Below are positions 13,071 to 19,402 of a stretch of 20,115 nucleotides of DNA, in pieces; position 1 is the first letter of the stretch, and each line of letters begins with the position of its first letter. The notes under the pieces were generated by a model. The model saw only the letters and a list, made by a program, of their open reading frames with translations. It was not told where the DNA came from and searched no databases. The stretch comes from JASLDZ01 sp964244065 (lineage in GTDB: Bacteria > Pseudomonadota > Alphaproteobacteria > Caulobacterales > Caulobacteraceae), in the NCBI GenBank assembly GCA_964244065.1, contig CAXTHH010000023.1, forward strand, positions 1-20,115, given 5' to 3'. Made by a program: the position numbers and the translations under genes.

Positions 13071-14456
13071 TCAGCCCTCCGCGGCCTTGGACTCCGAATA
13101 GCCCTCCGGCAGGTCGTCCTCGGCGAACAGCTCCTCCTTGGAAACCGGCTTGTCCGTCACCTCGGCCTGCGCGATCAGGTGATCGACGACCTTCTCCTCG
13201 TAGACCGGCGCCCGCAGCGTGGCCGCGGCCTGCGGGTTCTTCTGGAAGAACTGGATCACCTCGCGCTCCTGGCCGGGGTACTTCCGCGCCTCGGCGATCA
13301 GGGCGCCCTGCATCTCCTGGTCGGAGACCTCCACGCCCGCGCGGCGGCCGATCTCGGCCAGCACCAGGCCCAGGCGCACGCGGCGCTCTGCGATCTTCCG
13401 GTACTCGGCGCGCAGCTCCTCGTCGCTCTTGCCCGCGTCCTCCTCGCCCGCCTGGCCGGAGGCGCGCTCCTGCTCCACCTGGCTCCAGATGGTGGCGAAC
13501 TCGGCCTCCACCATGCGTGGCGGCAGGTCGAAGCTGTGGCGGCCGTCCAGCACGTCCAGCAGGGCGCGCTTGAGCTTCTGGCGGCTGGCGGCGACGTACT
13601 GGCTCTCCAGCTGGCCGCGGATGGCGTCCTTGAGCGCCTGCAGGCTGGGCAGGCCCAGGCGCTCGGCGAAGGCGTCGTCGACCGCCTCGTCCTTCTTGGG
13701 CGACTTGATCTCCTTCACCGTCACCTCGAACTCGGCCGGCTTCCCGGCGAGCTGGGCGGCCTGATAGCCCTCGGGGAAGGTGACGGAGATCGTGCGGGTC
13801 TCGCCCTTCTTCACACCCGTGAGCTGCTCCTCGAAGCCCGGGATGAAGCGGTTGGCGCCGATCACGATCTCGGCGTCCTCGGCCGAGCCGCCCTCGAAGG
13901 CCTCCCCGTCGATGCGGCCGATGAAGTCGGCCACCACCATGTCGCCGTCGGCGGCCTTGGGCGCCTTGCCGGTCTTCGCCTCGAAGCTGCGGTTAGCGCC
14001 GGCGATCTCGGTGATCTGCGCGTCGATCTCCTCGTCGGGCGCGCTGAACGTGGGCCGCTCCAGCTTCACGCCCGTAAGGTCGGCGGGCTCGAACTCCGGC
14101 ATCAGCTCGACGTCGAGGTCGAAGGCGAGGTCGGCCTGACCCTGCATCACCTTGTCGAGGTCGCTTTCCAGCTTGATGTCGGGCTGGGCGGCGGGCCGGG
14201 CGCCGGCCTGGCTCAGGGCCTGGGTGGAGGCCTCGTTGACCGCCTTGTCGACGATCTCCTGCATGATCTGGCGGCCGTACATCTTCTTGACGTGGGCCAC
14301 CGGCACCTTGCCGGGCCGGAAGCCCTTCAGGTTCATGTTCGGCCGCATCTCAGCGATCTTCGCCTCCAGCTCGCCGGAGAGGTCGGCGGCCGGCACCGTG
14401 ACGGAGTAGACGCGGCTCAGGCCCTCGCCCGACTTCTGGACCACTTGCACGGACAT
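13071..14456 (-). CDS. tig: Trigger factor (ribosome-associated chaperone and prolyl isomerase)
   Basis: A 461-residue trigger factor, slightly longer than the usual ~430-450. The N-terminal ribosome-binding domain carries GFRPGK at 45-50 (NLKGFRPGKVPVAHVKKMYG). The FKBP-like PPIase domain spans about 165-250 (DGDMVVADFIGRIDGEAFEG, FIPGFEEQLTGVKKGE). The helical C-terminal chaperone arms make up the rest, ending in an acidic tail. It binds near the ribosomal exit tunnel and shields nascent chains. The frame stays open upstream to 14579, but ATG 14456 (MSVQVVQKSGEGLSRVYSVT) is where family homology begins; the 41 upstream residues are Arg-rich and unlike the family. clpP and clpX do not follow; the downstream neighbour is the convergent pilin gene. 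A -35/-10 pair lies about 95-120 bases upstream. Confidence 0.97.
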   Translation of the reverse strand: MSVQVVQKSGEGLSRVYSVTVPAADLSGELEAKIAEMRPNMNLKGFRPGKVPVAHVKKMYGRQIMQEIVDKAVNEASTQALSQAGARPAAQPDIKLESDLDKVMQGQADLAFDLDVELMPEFEPADLTGVKLERPTFSAPDEEIDAQITEIAGANRSFEAKTGKAPKAADGDMVVADFIGRIDGEAFEGGSAEDAEIVIGANRFIPGFEEQLTGVKKGETRTISVTFPEGYQAAQLAGKPAEFEVTVKEIKSPKKDEAVDDAFAERLGLPSLQALKDAIRGQLESQYVAASRQKLKRALLDVLDGRHSFDLPPRMVEAEFATIWSQVEQERASGQAGEEDAGKSDEELRAEYRKIAERRVRLGLVLAEIGRRAGVEVSDQEMQGALIAEARKYPGQEREVIQFFQKNPQAAATLRAPVYEEKVVDHLIAQAEVTDKPVSKEELFAEDDLPEGYSESKAAEG

Positions 14457-14550
14457 GGCTGGCGCTCTTCGGCTGGCCCCGCGGGCGAGGGCGGGGTCTC
14501 GTATGAAATGGAGGCGCCGCCCGGCGGGGTGCGGGCGGCGGAGGCCGCGT

Positions 14551-14579
14551 CCTATGCCACCCCGAGCCCGGCCGGTCAA
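14551..14579 (-). promoter_or_regulatory. Candidate sigma-70 promoter for tig
   Basis: On the minus strand TTGACC (14579-14574) and CATAGG (14556-14551) are separated by exactly 17 bases. The -35 matches five of six consensus bases, the -10 only three of six. Transcription would start near 14544, leaving a leader of about 90 bases before the tig ATG at 14456. Confidence 0.42.
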
Positions 14580-14590
14580 AGCGGGCCGGC

Positions 14591-14618
14591 TTGCGGCCGG
14601 CGGGCGCTCCGCCTATCC
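14591..14618 (+). promoter_or_regulatory. Candidate promoter for tRNA-Leu
   Basis: TTGCGG (14591-14596) and CTATCC (14613-14618) are 16 bases apart, and transcription would start about 10 bases before the mature tRNA 5' end at 14635. The -35 fits four to five of six consensus bases; the -10 is weak. The position is sensible, but the match alone does not prove it. Confidence 0.33.
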
Positions 14619-14634
14619 CTGCCCGCCCCCGCAT

Positions 14635-14719
14635 GCGGATGTGGCGGAACTGGCAGACGCACTGGATTTAGGTTCCAGCGCCGCGAGGCGTGGAGGTTCG
14701 AACCCTCTCATCCGCACCA
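14635..14719 (+). tRNA. tRNA-Leu (anticodon UAG)
   Basis: An 85-nt class II tRNA. The acceptor GCGGATG (14635-14641) pairs perfectly with CATCCGC (14709-14715), with discriminator A and an encoded CCA at 14717-14719. The D-arm has GGCGGAACTGGCAGACGC. The anticodon stem CTGGA/TCCAG (14662-14666, 14674-14678) encloses loop TTTAGGT with anticodon TAG at 14669-14671. A long variable arm (GCCGCGAGGCGT region) and T-arm GAGGTTCGAACCCTC complete it. The long variable arm and discriminator A agree with leucine. It reads CUA and, by wobble, other CUN codons. A family-B repeat begins 14 bases after its 3' end. Confidence 0.97.
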
Positions 14720-14732
14720 GGCGCCGAAGCAC

Positions 14733-14835
14733 CGTCGTCCTCGGGTTCGACCCGAGGACCGGGCGACGGTCGTGCGCGACCTCTGGCGTGGAGCGGCGTG
14801 CGGCTCGGCCCTCGGGTCAAGCCCGAGGGCGTCGG
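14733..14835 (+). repeat. 103-bp double-palindrome element, family B, copy 3
   Basis: Palindromes CCTCGGG-TTCGA-CCCGAGG (left) and CCTCGGG-TCAAG-CCCGAGG (right) bound an interior that shares GTCGTGCGC near the left and GCTCGGCC near the right with the copies at 5773-5876 and 8610-8713; one base is deleted relative to them. It fills most of the 146 bases between the tRNA-Leu 3' end and the stop of the convergent 58-residue gene, so either transcript would end in or near its hairpins. Confidence 0.9.
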
Positions 14836-14865
14836 TGGAGGCGCGCGGAGCGCTCTGTCGGAAAC

Positions 14866-15042
14866 TCACTCCGACCCCGTGCCGAGCGCGTCGTCGATCA
14901 GGTCGGCCAGCACGTCCAGCTGCTCCTCGTCAGCGGCGAAGCGCACCACGGCGCCCGCCCCGTCCTCCAGCGTCAGCAGGTAGCCTCCCGCCCCATCCGC
15001 GGCGACGGCGAAGCGGGCGAGGGTGCGGGGATCGTCGGTCAC
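14866..15042 (-). CDS. Small conserved-looking protein of unknown function, coupled to the hydrate-repair enzyme gene
   Basis: A 58-residue acidic protein starting GTG 15042 (MTDDPRTLARFAVAADGAGG, then YLLTLEDGAGAVVRFAADEE and QLDVLADLIDDALGTGSE). Its start overlaps the stop of the NAD(P)H-hydrate repair gene by 4 bases (GTGA), the same coupling seen upstream in this operon, which is the main evidence that it is real. The sequence suggests a small alpha/beta fold: a strand pair (YLLTLEDG, AVVRFA) then an amphipathic helix (EEQLDVLADLIDDAL). No signal peptide, membrane span or cysteine is present. I do not recognise a named family. The stop lies 30 bases from a family-B repeat. Confidence 0.72.
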   Translation of the reverse strand: MTDDPRTLARFAVAADGAGGYLLTLEDGAGAVVRFAADEEQLDVLADLIDDALGTGSE

Positions 15043-16517
15043 GGGCGGATCTCGCGTTGGGCGTGGAGCCAACGCAGCACGCCGGGCAACAGGTCCGGCA
15101 GGTCGTCGGCGATCAGGCCGGGGCCGAAGCGCGCGCCCGCCTCGGCGTGCAGCCAGGCGCCGGCGCAGGCGGCCTCCCAGCTTTCCATGCCCTGCGCGAG
15201 CAGGCCGGCGATGACCCCTGCGAGCACGTCGCCGGAACCGGCGGTCGCCAGCCAGGGCGCGGCGTTCACGTTCACCGCCGCCCGCCCGTCCGGCGCGGCG
15301 ATCACCGTGTCGGCGCCCTTGAGCAGCACCACGCAGCCCGCCCGCTCGGCCGCCCGGCGCGCGGCGGTGATCCGCTCCGGCGCGTCCTTCAGCAGGCCGG
15401 GGAAGACGCGCTCGAACTCGCCGGCGTGCGGGGTGAGCACGTCGTCGCGGTCGAGGGCGGAGAACAGCTCGGCGGGGTCGTCGCGGAATACGGTGAGCGC
15501 GTCCGCGTCCACCACCAGCGCCGCCCCGGTCTGCGCGAGCGCCAGCACGTTGTCGGCCGTGGCCTCCGTCACGCCCGCGCCGGGGCCGATCACCACCGCG
15601 TCGGCCGGCTCGGCCAGGGCGCGCAGCTCGGCCTCCGTGTCGAAGGCGCGGACCATCACCGCCTCCAGCGCCACCGCGTTGACCAGCAGCGCCTCCTGCG
15701 GCGAGGCCACCGTCACCAGCCCCGCCCCGGCGCGAAGGCCGGCGCGCGCCGCCAGGCGCGCCGCGCCGGTGTGCGAGGCCCCGCCGCTGACCACCACCAG
15801 CCGCCCGCGCTGCATCTTGTGCGTGGAGGCTGGCGGCCACGGGAAGCGCGGGCCCCAGAGCCCCGGCCCGTTCTCCCATAGGCGCACCCGACCGGCCGGC
15901 GGCGCGCCGATGTCGGCGATCCGCACCTCGCCGCAGAGCCCGCGCGACGGCTGCAGCACGTGCGCCGGCCGGAGCTGGAAGGAGACCGTCAGGGCGCAGG
16001 GGGCCGCCCCCTCCGGCGCCCGGCCCGTGTCGGCCTCCACGCCGGAGGGAACGTCGGCGGCGACCAGGGGCGCCCCGGCCCGCGCCGCCGCGCGCAGCGC
16101 CTCCACCGCTTCCGGCGGTGGCGGGCGCGACAGGCCCGCGCCGAACAGGGCGTCGATCACCAGCTCGGCCCCGCCCACGGCGGCGGGCGAGACCCGCTCC
16201 ACAGGCGCGTGCCAGGCCGAGGCGGCGGCCGTCGCGGCCTGCGAGCGCGAGGCACCCGCGGGAAGCGCGGCGACCCGCACGTCCCATCCCGCCTCGCGCA
16301 GCCGGCGCGCGGCCACGAAGCCGTCGCCGCCGTTGTCGCCGGGCCCGCACAGCACCAGTGTGGGCCGCGGCGTCCAGCGGGCGCGGACGGCCTCGGCCAC
16401 GGCCGCCCCGGCGCGCGCCATCAGCGTGTCCAGCGGCGTCCCGGTGTCGATGGCGGCCCGGTCCGCCGCACGGGACTCGGCGACGGTGAGCACGGGGCGT
16501 CCGCCGGCGACGGTCAA
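15039..16517 (-). CDS. nnrD: Bifunctional NAD(P)H-hydrate epimerase / ADP-dependent dehydratase
   Basis: A 492-residue two-domain metabolite-repair enzyme that restores NADH and NADPH damaged by hydration. The N-terminal YjeF_N epimerase domain (about 10-210) has LTVAESRAADRAAIDTGTPL and the NGGDG motif at 62-66 (CGPGDNGGDGFVAARRL). The C-terminal ribokinase-like YjeF_C dehydratase domain (about 225-490) has LTPHAGEFERVFPG, CVVLLKGADTVIA and catalytic GSGD ending at D430 (ATAGSGDVLAGVIAGLLA). The start is uncertain: TTG 16517 overlaps the phosphatase stop as TTGA, while GTG 16493 would begin just before LTVAESRA and is also plausible. It is the middle gene of a minus-strand operon and overlaps the following small gene by 4 bases. 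The family name NnrD/Nnr is used for the fused form; the symbol is tentative. Confidence 0.93.
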   Translation of the reverse strand: MTVAGGRPVLTVAESRAADRAAIDTGTPLDTLMARAGAAVAEAVRARWTPRPTLVLCGPGDNGGDGFVAARRLREAGWDVRVAALPAGASRSQAATAAASAWHAPVERVSPAAVGGAELVIDALFGAGLSRPPPPEAVEALRAAARAGAPLVAADVPSGVEADTGRAPEGAAPCALTVSFQLRPAHVLQPSRGLCGEVRIADIGAPPAGRVRLWENGPGLWGPRFPWPPASTHKMQRGRLVVVSGGASHTGAARLAARAGLRAGAGLVTVASPQEALLVNAVALEAVMVRAFDTEAELRALAEPADAVVIGPGAGVTEATADNVLALAQTGAALVVDADALTVFRDDPAELFSALDRDDVLTPHAGEFERVFPGLLKDAPERITAARRAAERAGCVVLLKGADTVIAAPDGRAAVNVNAAPWLATAGSGDVLAGVIAGLLAQGMESWEAACAGAWLHAEAGARFGPGLIADDLPDLLPGVLRWLHAQREIRP

Positions 16518-17071
16518 AGGACGCGGCTCTCCGCCTCGGCCCCGAGCTCCACCACGCGCAGCCGGCCGCCCTCGGCCTCCAGCGTCGTGATCGAGGCGTT
16601 GGCGGGCCGGAACACCACCGTGCGCGGGTCGCCGGTCGCGGCGGACACGGCGGCGTTGATGGCGACGAAGTGGGTGAACACCGCCGTCCCGTCCTCCAGC
16701 CCGGCCACGAAGGCGGCCACGCCGTCGCGCCAGGCCAGGTAGTTCCCGCCGGTCGCCTCCGCCCAGGTCCCGGCGAACACGGCGCGCAGCCAGTCCTGCC
16801 GCGCCTCCGCCGCGAGGTCGGCCGGGGTGGGCACCTCCGCGACCTCCGGCGCCCGGCGCGGCTCCAGCCCCAGCCGCTCGGCGGCGACTGCGGCGGTCTC
16901 GCGGCAGCGGCGCAGGGGCGAGGTCAGGACCACCCGGGGCGGATCGAGCGCCAGCCGGCGCGCGGCGGCCTGCGCCTGCGTGCGCCCCGCCGCGCTCAGG
17001 CCCGGGTCGACGTCGCCCGCGCCCCAGGCTGCGGCGGCCTCGCCGTGTCGGATCAACCGGATGCGCGCCAT
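16514..17071 (-). CDS. Histidine phosphatase family protein (phosphoglycerate mutase-like)
   Basis: A 185-residue cytoplasmic protein of the histidine phosphatase superfamily. The catalytic phospho-acceptor motif is RHG at 8-10 (ARIRLIRHGEAAAAWG). LSAAGRTQAQAAARRL and SPLRRCRETA provide the phosphate-pocket arginines, and the second catalytic histidine is in AVFTHFVAINA. The substrate cannot be told from sequence; members include phosphoglycerate mutases, alpha-ribazole phosphatases and protein phosphatases. ATG 17071 follows a strong ribosome-binding site (GAGGGGGAG on the minus strand). It is the first gene of a three-gene operon, and its stop overlaps the likely TTG of the hydrate-repair gene. 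It is divergent from glnB over a GC-rich 138-base gap. Confidence 0.92.
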   Translation of the reverse strand: MARIRLIRHGEAAAAWGAGDVDPGLSAAGRTQAQAAARRLALDPPRVVLTSPLRRCRETAAVAAERLGLEPRRAPEVAEVPTPADLAAEARQDWLRAVFAGTWAEATGGNYLAWRDGVAAFVAGLEDGTAVFTHFVAINAAVSAATGDPRTVVFRPANASITTLEAEGGRLRVVELGAEAESRVL

Positions 17072-17106
17072 GGCTCCCCCTCGCTCGCCGAGCGGGCGCC
17101 GGCGCC

Positions 17107-17140
17107 CGCCGCACGGGCGCCGGTCGGGCGCCGCACGGGC
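17107..17140. repeat. Short direct repeat in the phosphatase-glnB gap
   Basis: CGCCGCACGGGC occurs at 17107-17118 and again at 17129-17140, a 22-base period (about two helical turns), between the divergent phosphatase and glnB genes. The setting could suit a regulatory protein site, but the region is nearly all G and C, so chance is a serious alternative. Confidence 0.35.
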
Positions 17141-17209
17141 CGGCCGCCGCTTCCCTTGAGGCCGCCCGGCGCGCATGGTCCACGGCCTCCAGACACCCTC
17201 CCGGACGCC

Positions 17210-17548
17210 ATGAAGAAGATCGAAGCCGTCATCAAGCCCTTCAAGCTCGACGAGGTGAAGGAGGCCCTCCAGGACCTCGGGGTGCAGGGGATGACGGTGC
17301 TGGAGGCCAAGGGCTATGGCCGCCAGAAGGGGCACACTGAGCTCTACCGCGGCGCCGAGTACGTCATCGACTTCCTGCCCAAGATCAAGATCGAGGTCGT
17401 GGTCGGCGACGACCTGGCCGACCGCGTGGTGGAGACGCTGGTGGCCGCCGCCCGCACCGGCCGGATCGGCGACGGCAAGATCTTCATCTCCGACATCTCG
17501 GAGGTGGTCCGCATCCGTACGGGCGAGACCGGCCAGGCCGCCATCTAG
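17210..17548 (+). CDS. glnB: Nitrogen regulatory protein P-II
   Basis: A 112-residue PII signal protein of exactly the usual length. MKKIEAVIKPFKLDEVKEAL opens the ferredoxin-like fold. The T-loop carries the uridylylation site Y51 in ELYRGAEYVIDFLPK, the B-loop reads TGRIGDGKIFI, and the C-terminus VVRIRTGETGQAAI is canonical. PII binds ATP/ADP and 2-oxoglutarate, is uridylylated by GlnD, and controls glutamine synthetase adenylylation through GlnE and nitrogen transcription through NtrB. The ATG at 17210 has only a weak GGAC upstream. glnA follows 63 bases later on the same strand, the standard alphaproteobacterial glnB-glnA pair; its position beside glnA rather than amtB favours GlnB over GlnK. 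No clear sigma-54 promoter (GG-N10-GC with TTGC) was found upstream. Confidence 0.97.
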   Translation: MKKIEAVIKPFKLDEVKEALQDLGVQGMTVLEAKGYGRQKGHTELYRGAEYVIDFLPKIKIEVVVGDDLADRVVETLVAAARTGRIGDGKIFISDISEVVRIRTGETGQAAI

Positions 17549-17611
17549 CGCCCCGCCCCTCGCCCGCCTAAACCGCGCACCGACGCGCACCCCCGCCCAA
17601 GGACGACGCCC

Positions 17612-19018
17612 ATGACCCCCGCCGAGCTGCTGGCCGAGATCAAGGAGAAGGATGTCCGCTATGTCGACGTCCGCTTCACCGACATCCTGGGCAAGCTGCA
17701 GCACGTCACCTTCGACATCGCCCTGATCGACGAGGAGTTCCTGACCGAGGGCACCATGTTCGACGGCTCGTCCATCGCCGGCTGGAAGGCGATCAACGAG
17801 AGCGACATGCTGCTGATGCCCGACCTGGAGCGGTCGTACATCGACCCCTTCTACCAGCAAACCACCCTGTTCCTGTTCTGCGACGTGCTGAACCCGGACA
17901 CCAACGAGCCCTACAACCGCGACCCGCGCTCGATCGCCAAGAAGGCGCTCACCTACGTGAAGAGCGCGGACATCGGCGACGCCGTCTACTTCGGGCCGGA
18001 AGCCGAGTTCTTCGTCTTCGACGACGTGCGCTGGAGCACCAGCCCGCACAGGACGGGATACAGCTTCGATTCGATCGAGCTGCCCTACAACACGGACAAG
18101 GAGTACCCCGAGGGCAACCGGGGCCATCGGCCGGGGCCGAAGGGCGGATACTTCCCGGTCAACCCGATCGACAGCGGGCAGGACCTGCGGGGCGAGATGC
18201 TGGAGGTCATGGGCCAGCTCGGCCTCGACCCCGAGAAGCATCACCACGAGGTGGCGCCGGCCCAGCACGAGCTCGGCCTGAAGTTCAGTGACCTGCTGAC
18301 GATGGCCGACCGGATGCAGCTCTACAAGTACGTGATCCACAACGTGGCCGACGCCTACGGCAAGACCGCCACCTTCATGCCCAAGCCCTACTTCGGCGAC
18401 AACGGCAGCGGCATGCACTGCCACCAGTCGATCTGGAAGGACGGAAAGCCGCTGTTCGCCGGCGACAAGTATGCAGGCCTGTCGGACATGTGCCTGTGGT
18501 ACATCGGCGGCGTCATCAAGCACGCGAAGGCGATCAACGCCTTCGCCAACCCGTCCACCAACTCCTACAAGCGGCTGGTGCCGGGCTACGAAGCGCCGGT
18601 GAAGCTGGCCTATTCGGCGCGCAACCGCTCGGCGTCCATCCGCATCCCCTACGTGACCTCGCCCAAGGCCAAGCGGATCGAGGTGCGGTTCCCCGATCCC
18701 CTGGGCAATCCCTACCTGACCTTCGTGGCGCTGCTGATGGCCGGCCTGGACGGGATTCAGAACCGCATCGACCCCGGCCCGGCGCTCGACAAGAACCTCT
18801 ACGACCTGCCCGCGCAGGAGCAGGGCGACGTGCCGGAAGTGTCCGGTTCGCTGCTGGAGGCGCTGCAGAACCTCGACAAGGACCGGGGCTTCCTCAAGGC
18901 CGGCGGCGTGATGGACGACGACTTCATCGACGCCTACATCGAGCTGAAGATGGTGGAGGTGGCGCGCTTGCAGCTGCACCCGCACCCGGTCGAGTTCGAC
19001 ATGTACTACAAGGGCTGA
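17612..19018 (+). CDS. glnA: Glutamine synthetase, type I
   Basis: A 468-residue class I glutamine synthetase that makes glutamine from glutamate, ammonia and ATP as a dodecamer. Motifs: GTMFDGSSIAGWKAINESDM near residue 50 (latch and active-site entry), FGPEAEFFVFDDVRW with metal-ligand glutamates, HHHEVAPAQHELGLKF, KPYFGDNGSGMHCHQSIWKD (ATP/ammonium site) and the adenylylation tyrosine Y397 in KNLYDLP, indicating control by GlnE. The ATG is preceded by AAGGACG (17597-17603), a good ribosome-binding site. It is downstream of glnB with no terminator between, so co-transcription is likely. A perfect hairpin lies after the stop. Confidence 0.98.
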   Translation: MTPAELLAEIKEKDVRYVDVRFTDILGKLQHVTFDIALIDEEFLTEGTMFDGSSIAGWKAINESDMLLMPDLERSYIDPFYQQTTLFLFCDVLNPDTNEPYNRDPRSIAKKALTYVKSADIGDAVYFGPEAEFFVFDDVRWSTSPHRTGYSFDSIELPYNTDKEYPEGNRGHRPGPKGGYFPVNPIDSGQDLRGEMLEVMGQLGLDPEKHHHEVAPAQHELGLKFSDLLTMADRMQLYKYVIHNVADAYGKTATFMPKPYFGDNGSGMHCHQSIWKDGKPLFAGDKYAGLSDMCLWYIGGVIKHAKAINAFANPSTNSYKRLVPGYEAPVKLAYSARNRSASIRIPYVTSPKAKRIEVRFPDPLGNPYLTFVALLMAGLDGIQNRIDPGPALDKNLYDLPAQEQGDVPEVSGSLLEALQNLDKDRGFLKAGGVMDDDFIDAYIELKMVEVARLQLHPHPVEFDMYYKG

Positions 19019-19026
19019 GGCCGCCC

Positions 19027-19057
19027 GGGCGGGGGCGTCAGGACGACGCCCCCGCCC
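19027..19057. terminator. Perfect 13-bp hairpin between convergent glnA and SemiSWEET genes
   Basis: GGGCGGGGGCGTC (19027-19039) pairs perfectly with GACGCCCCCGCCC (19045-19057) around AGGAC, 8 bases after the glnA stop and 10 bases beyond the stop of the convergent gene. Placement and stability suggest a bidirectional 3'-end structure. No U-tract follows on either strand, so it may block exonucleases or pause RNA polymerase rather than terminate alone. Confidence 0.65.
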
Positions 19058-19067
19058 CGCGCCGGAG

Positions 19068-19355
19068 TCAGGCCGGCGCGGCCGTCTTCGCCGCGTCCGG
19101 ATAGCGCAGCTTGAGCACCAGCACCGCGCCCGACAGCATCAGGCTGATGGCGTTGGAGGCCATCAGCGGCCAGCTGCCCAGCATGAAGCCGTAGGCCAGC
19201 CACAGGCTGAAGCCGACCACCGTCACCACGTACATGCGCAGCGAGACGCTCGACGCGTCGCGCTCGCGGGCGATCTTGATCACCTGCGGCAGGAAGCTCG
19301 ACATCGAGCACAGCGCGGCCAGCGTTCCGAAGGCGTTCACGAACAAGGGCGACAT
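19068..19355 (-). CDS. SemiSWEET-type small sugar transporter
   Basis: A 95-residue membrane protein with three hydrophobic helices (about 5-25, 41-60 and 64-84), the size and topology of a SemiSWEET half-transporter that works as a homodimer to pass sugars across the inner membrane. The PQ motif in SFLPQVIKIARERDASSVSL (20-39), the WLAYGFMLGSWPLMASNAIS segment with W52 and N68, and the ending LKLRYPD match this family (MtN3/saliva, PQ-loop). Substrate unknown; bacterial members transport sucrose or glucose. The gene is alone: convergent with glnA and divergent from the TrpF-like gene over 47 bases. ATG 19355 is the natural start, with a GGCGGGA stretch just upstream rather than at ideal spacing. 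Confidence 0.87.
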   Translation of the reverse strand: MSPLFVNAFGTLAALCSMSSFLPQVIKIARERDASSVSLRMYVVTVVGFSLWLAYGFMLGSWPLMASNAISLMLSGAVLVLKLRYPDAAKTAAPA

Positions 19356-19402
19356 TCCCGCCCAACGGGCCGGCGGGGGCTCGGTTGCGTGGAGACGGCG
19401 CG

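Noticed and set aside
14457..14579. Upstream extension of the tig frame to 14579
   Set aside because: The added residues are Arg-rich with no family similarity, and a candidate -35/-10 pair lies inside this stretch.
14709..14719. Match between the tRNA-Leu 3' end (ATCCGCACC) and the left edge of the repeat at 1262, suggesting a tRNA-derived repeat or attachment site
   Set aside because: Only about 9 bases match, no integrase or second copy lies near, and the repeat edge is explained by its own inverted partner.
13179..15881. A 900-residue open frame on the plus strand across tig, the tRNA and part of the hydrate-repair gene
   Set aside because: It is antisense to tig and runs through tRNA-Leu and a repeat. 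Its composition is a high-GC shadow, with Leu/Gly/His/Arg-rich low-information sequence and no recognisable domain.
17161..17209. A sigma-54 promoter directly upstream of glnB
   Set aside because: TGGTCC near 17175 does not have the GC element at the required spacing, and no TGGCAC-N5-TTGC-like pair was found.
16514..18985. An 823-residue open frame on the minus strand, most of it antisense to glnB and glnA
   Set aside because: Only its last 185 residues (the histidine phosphatase) are real. The rest mirrors glnA codons and shows no domain.
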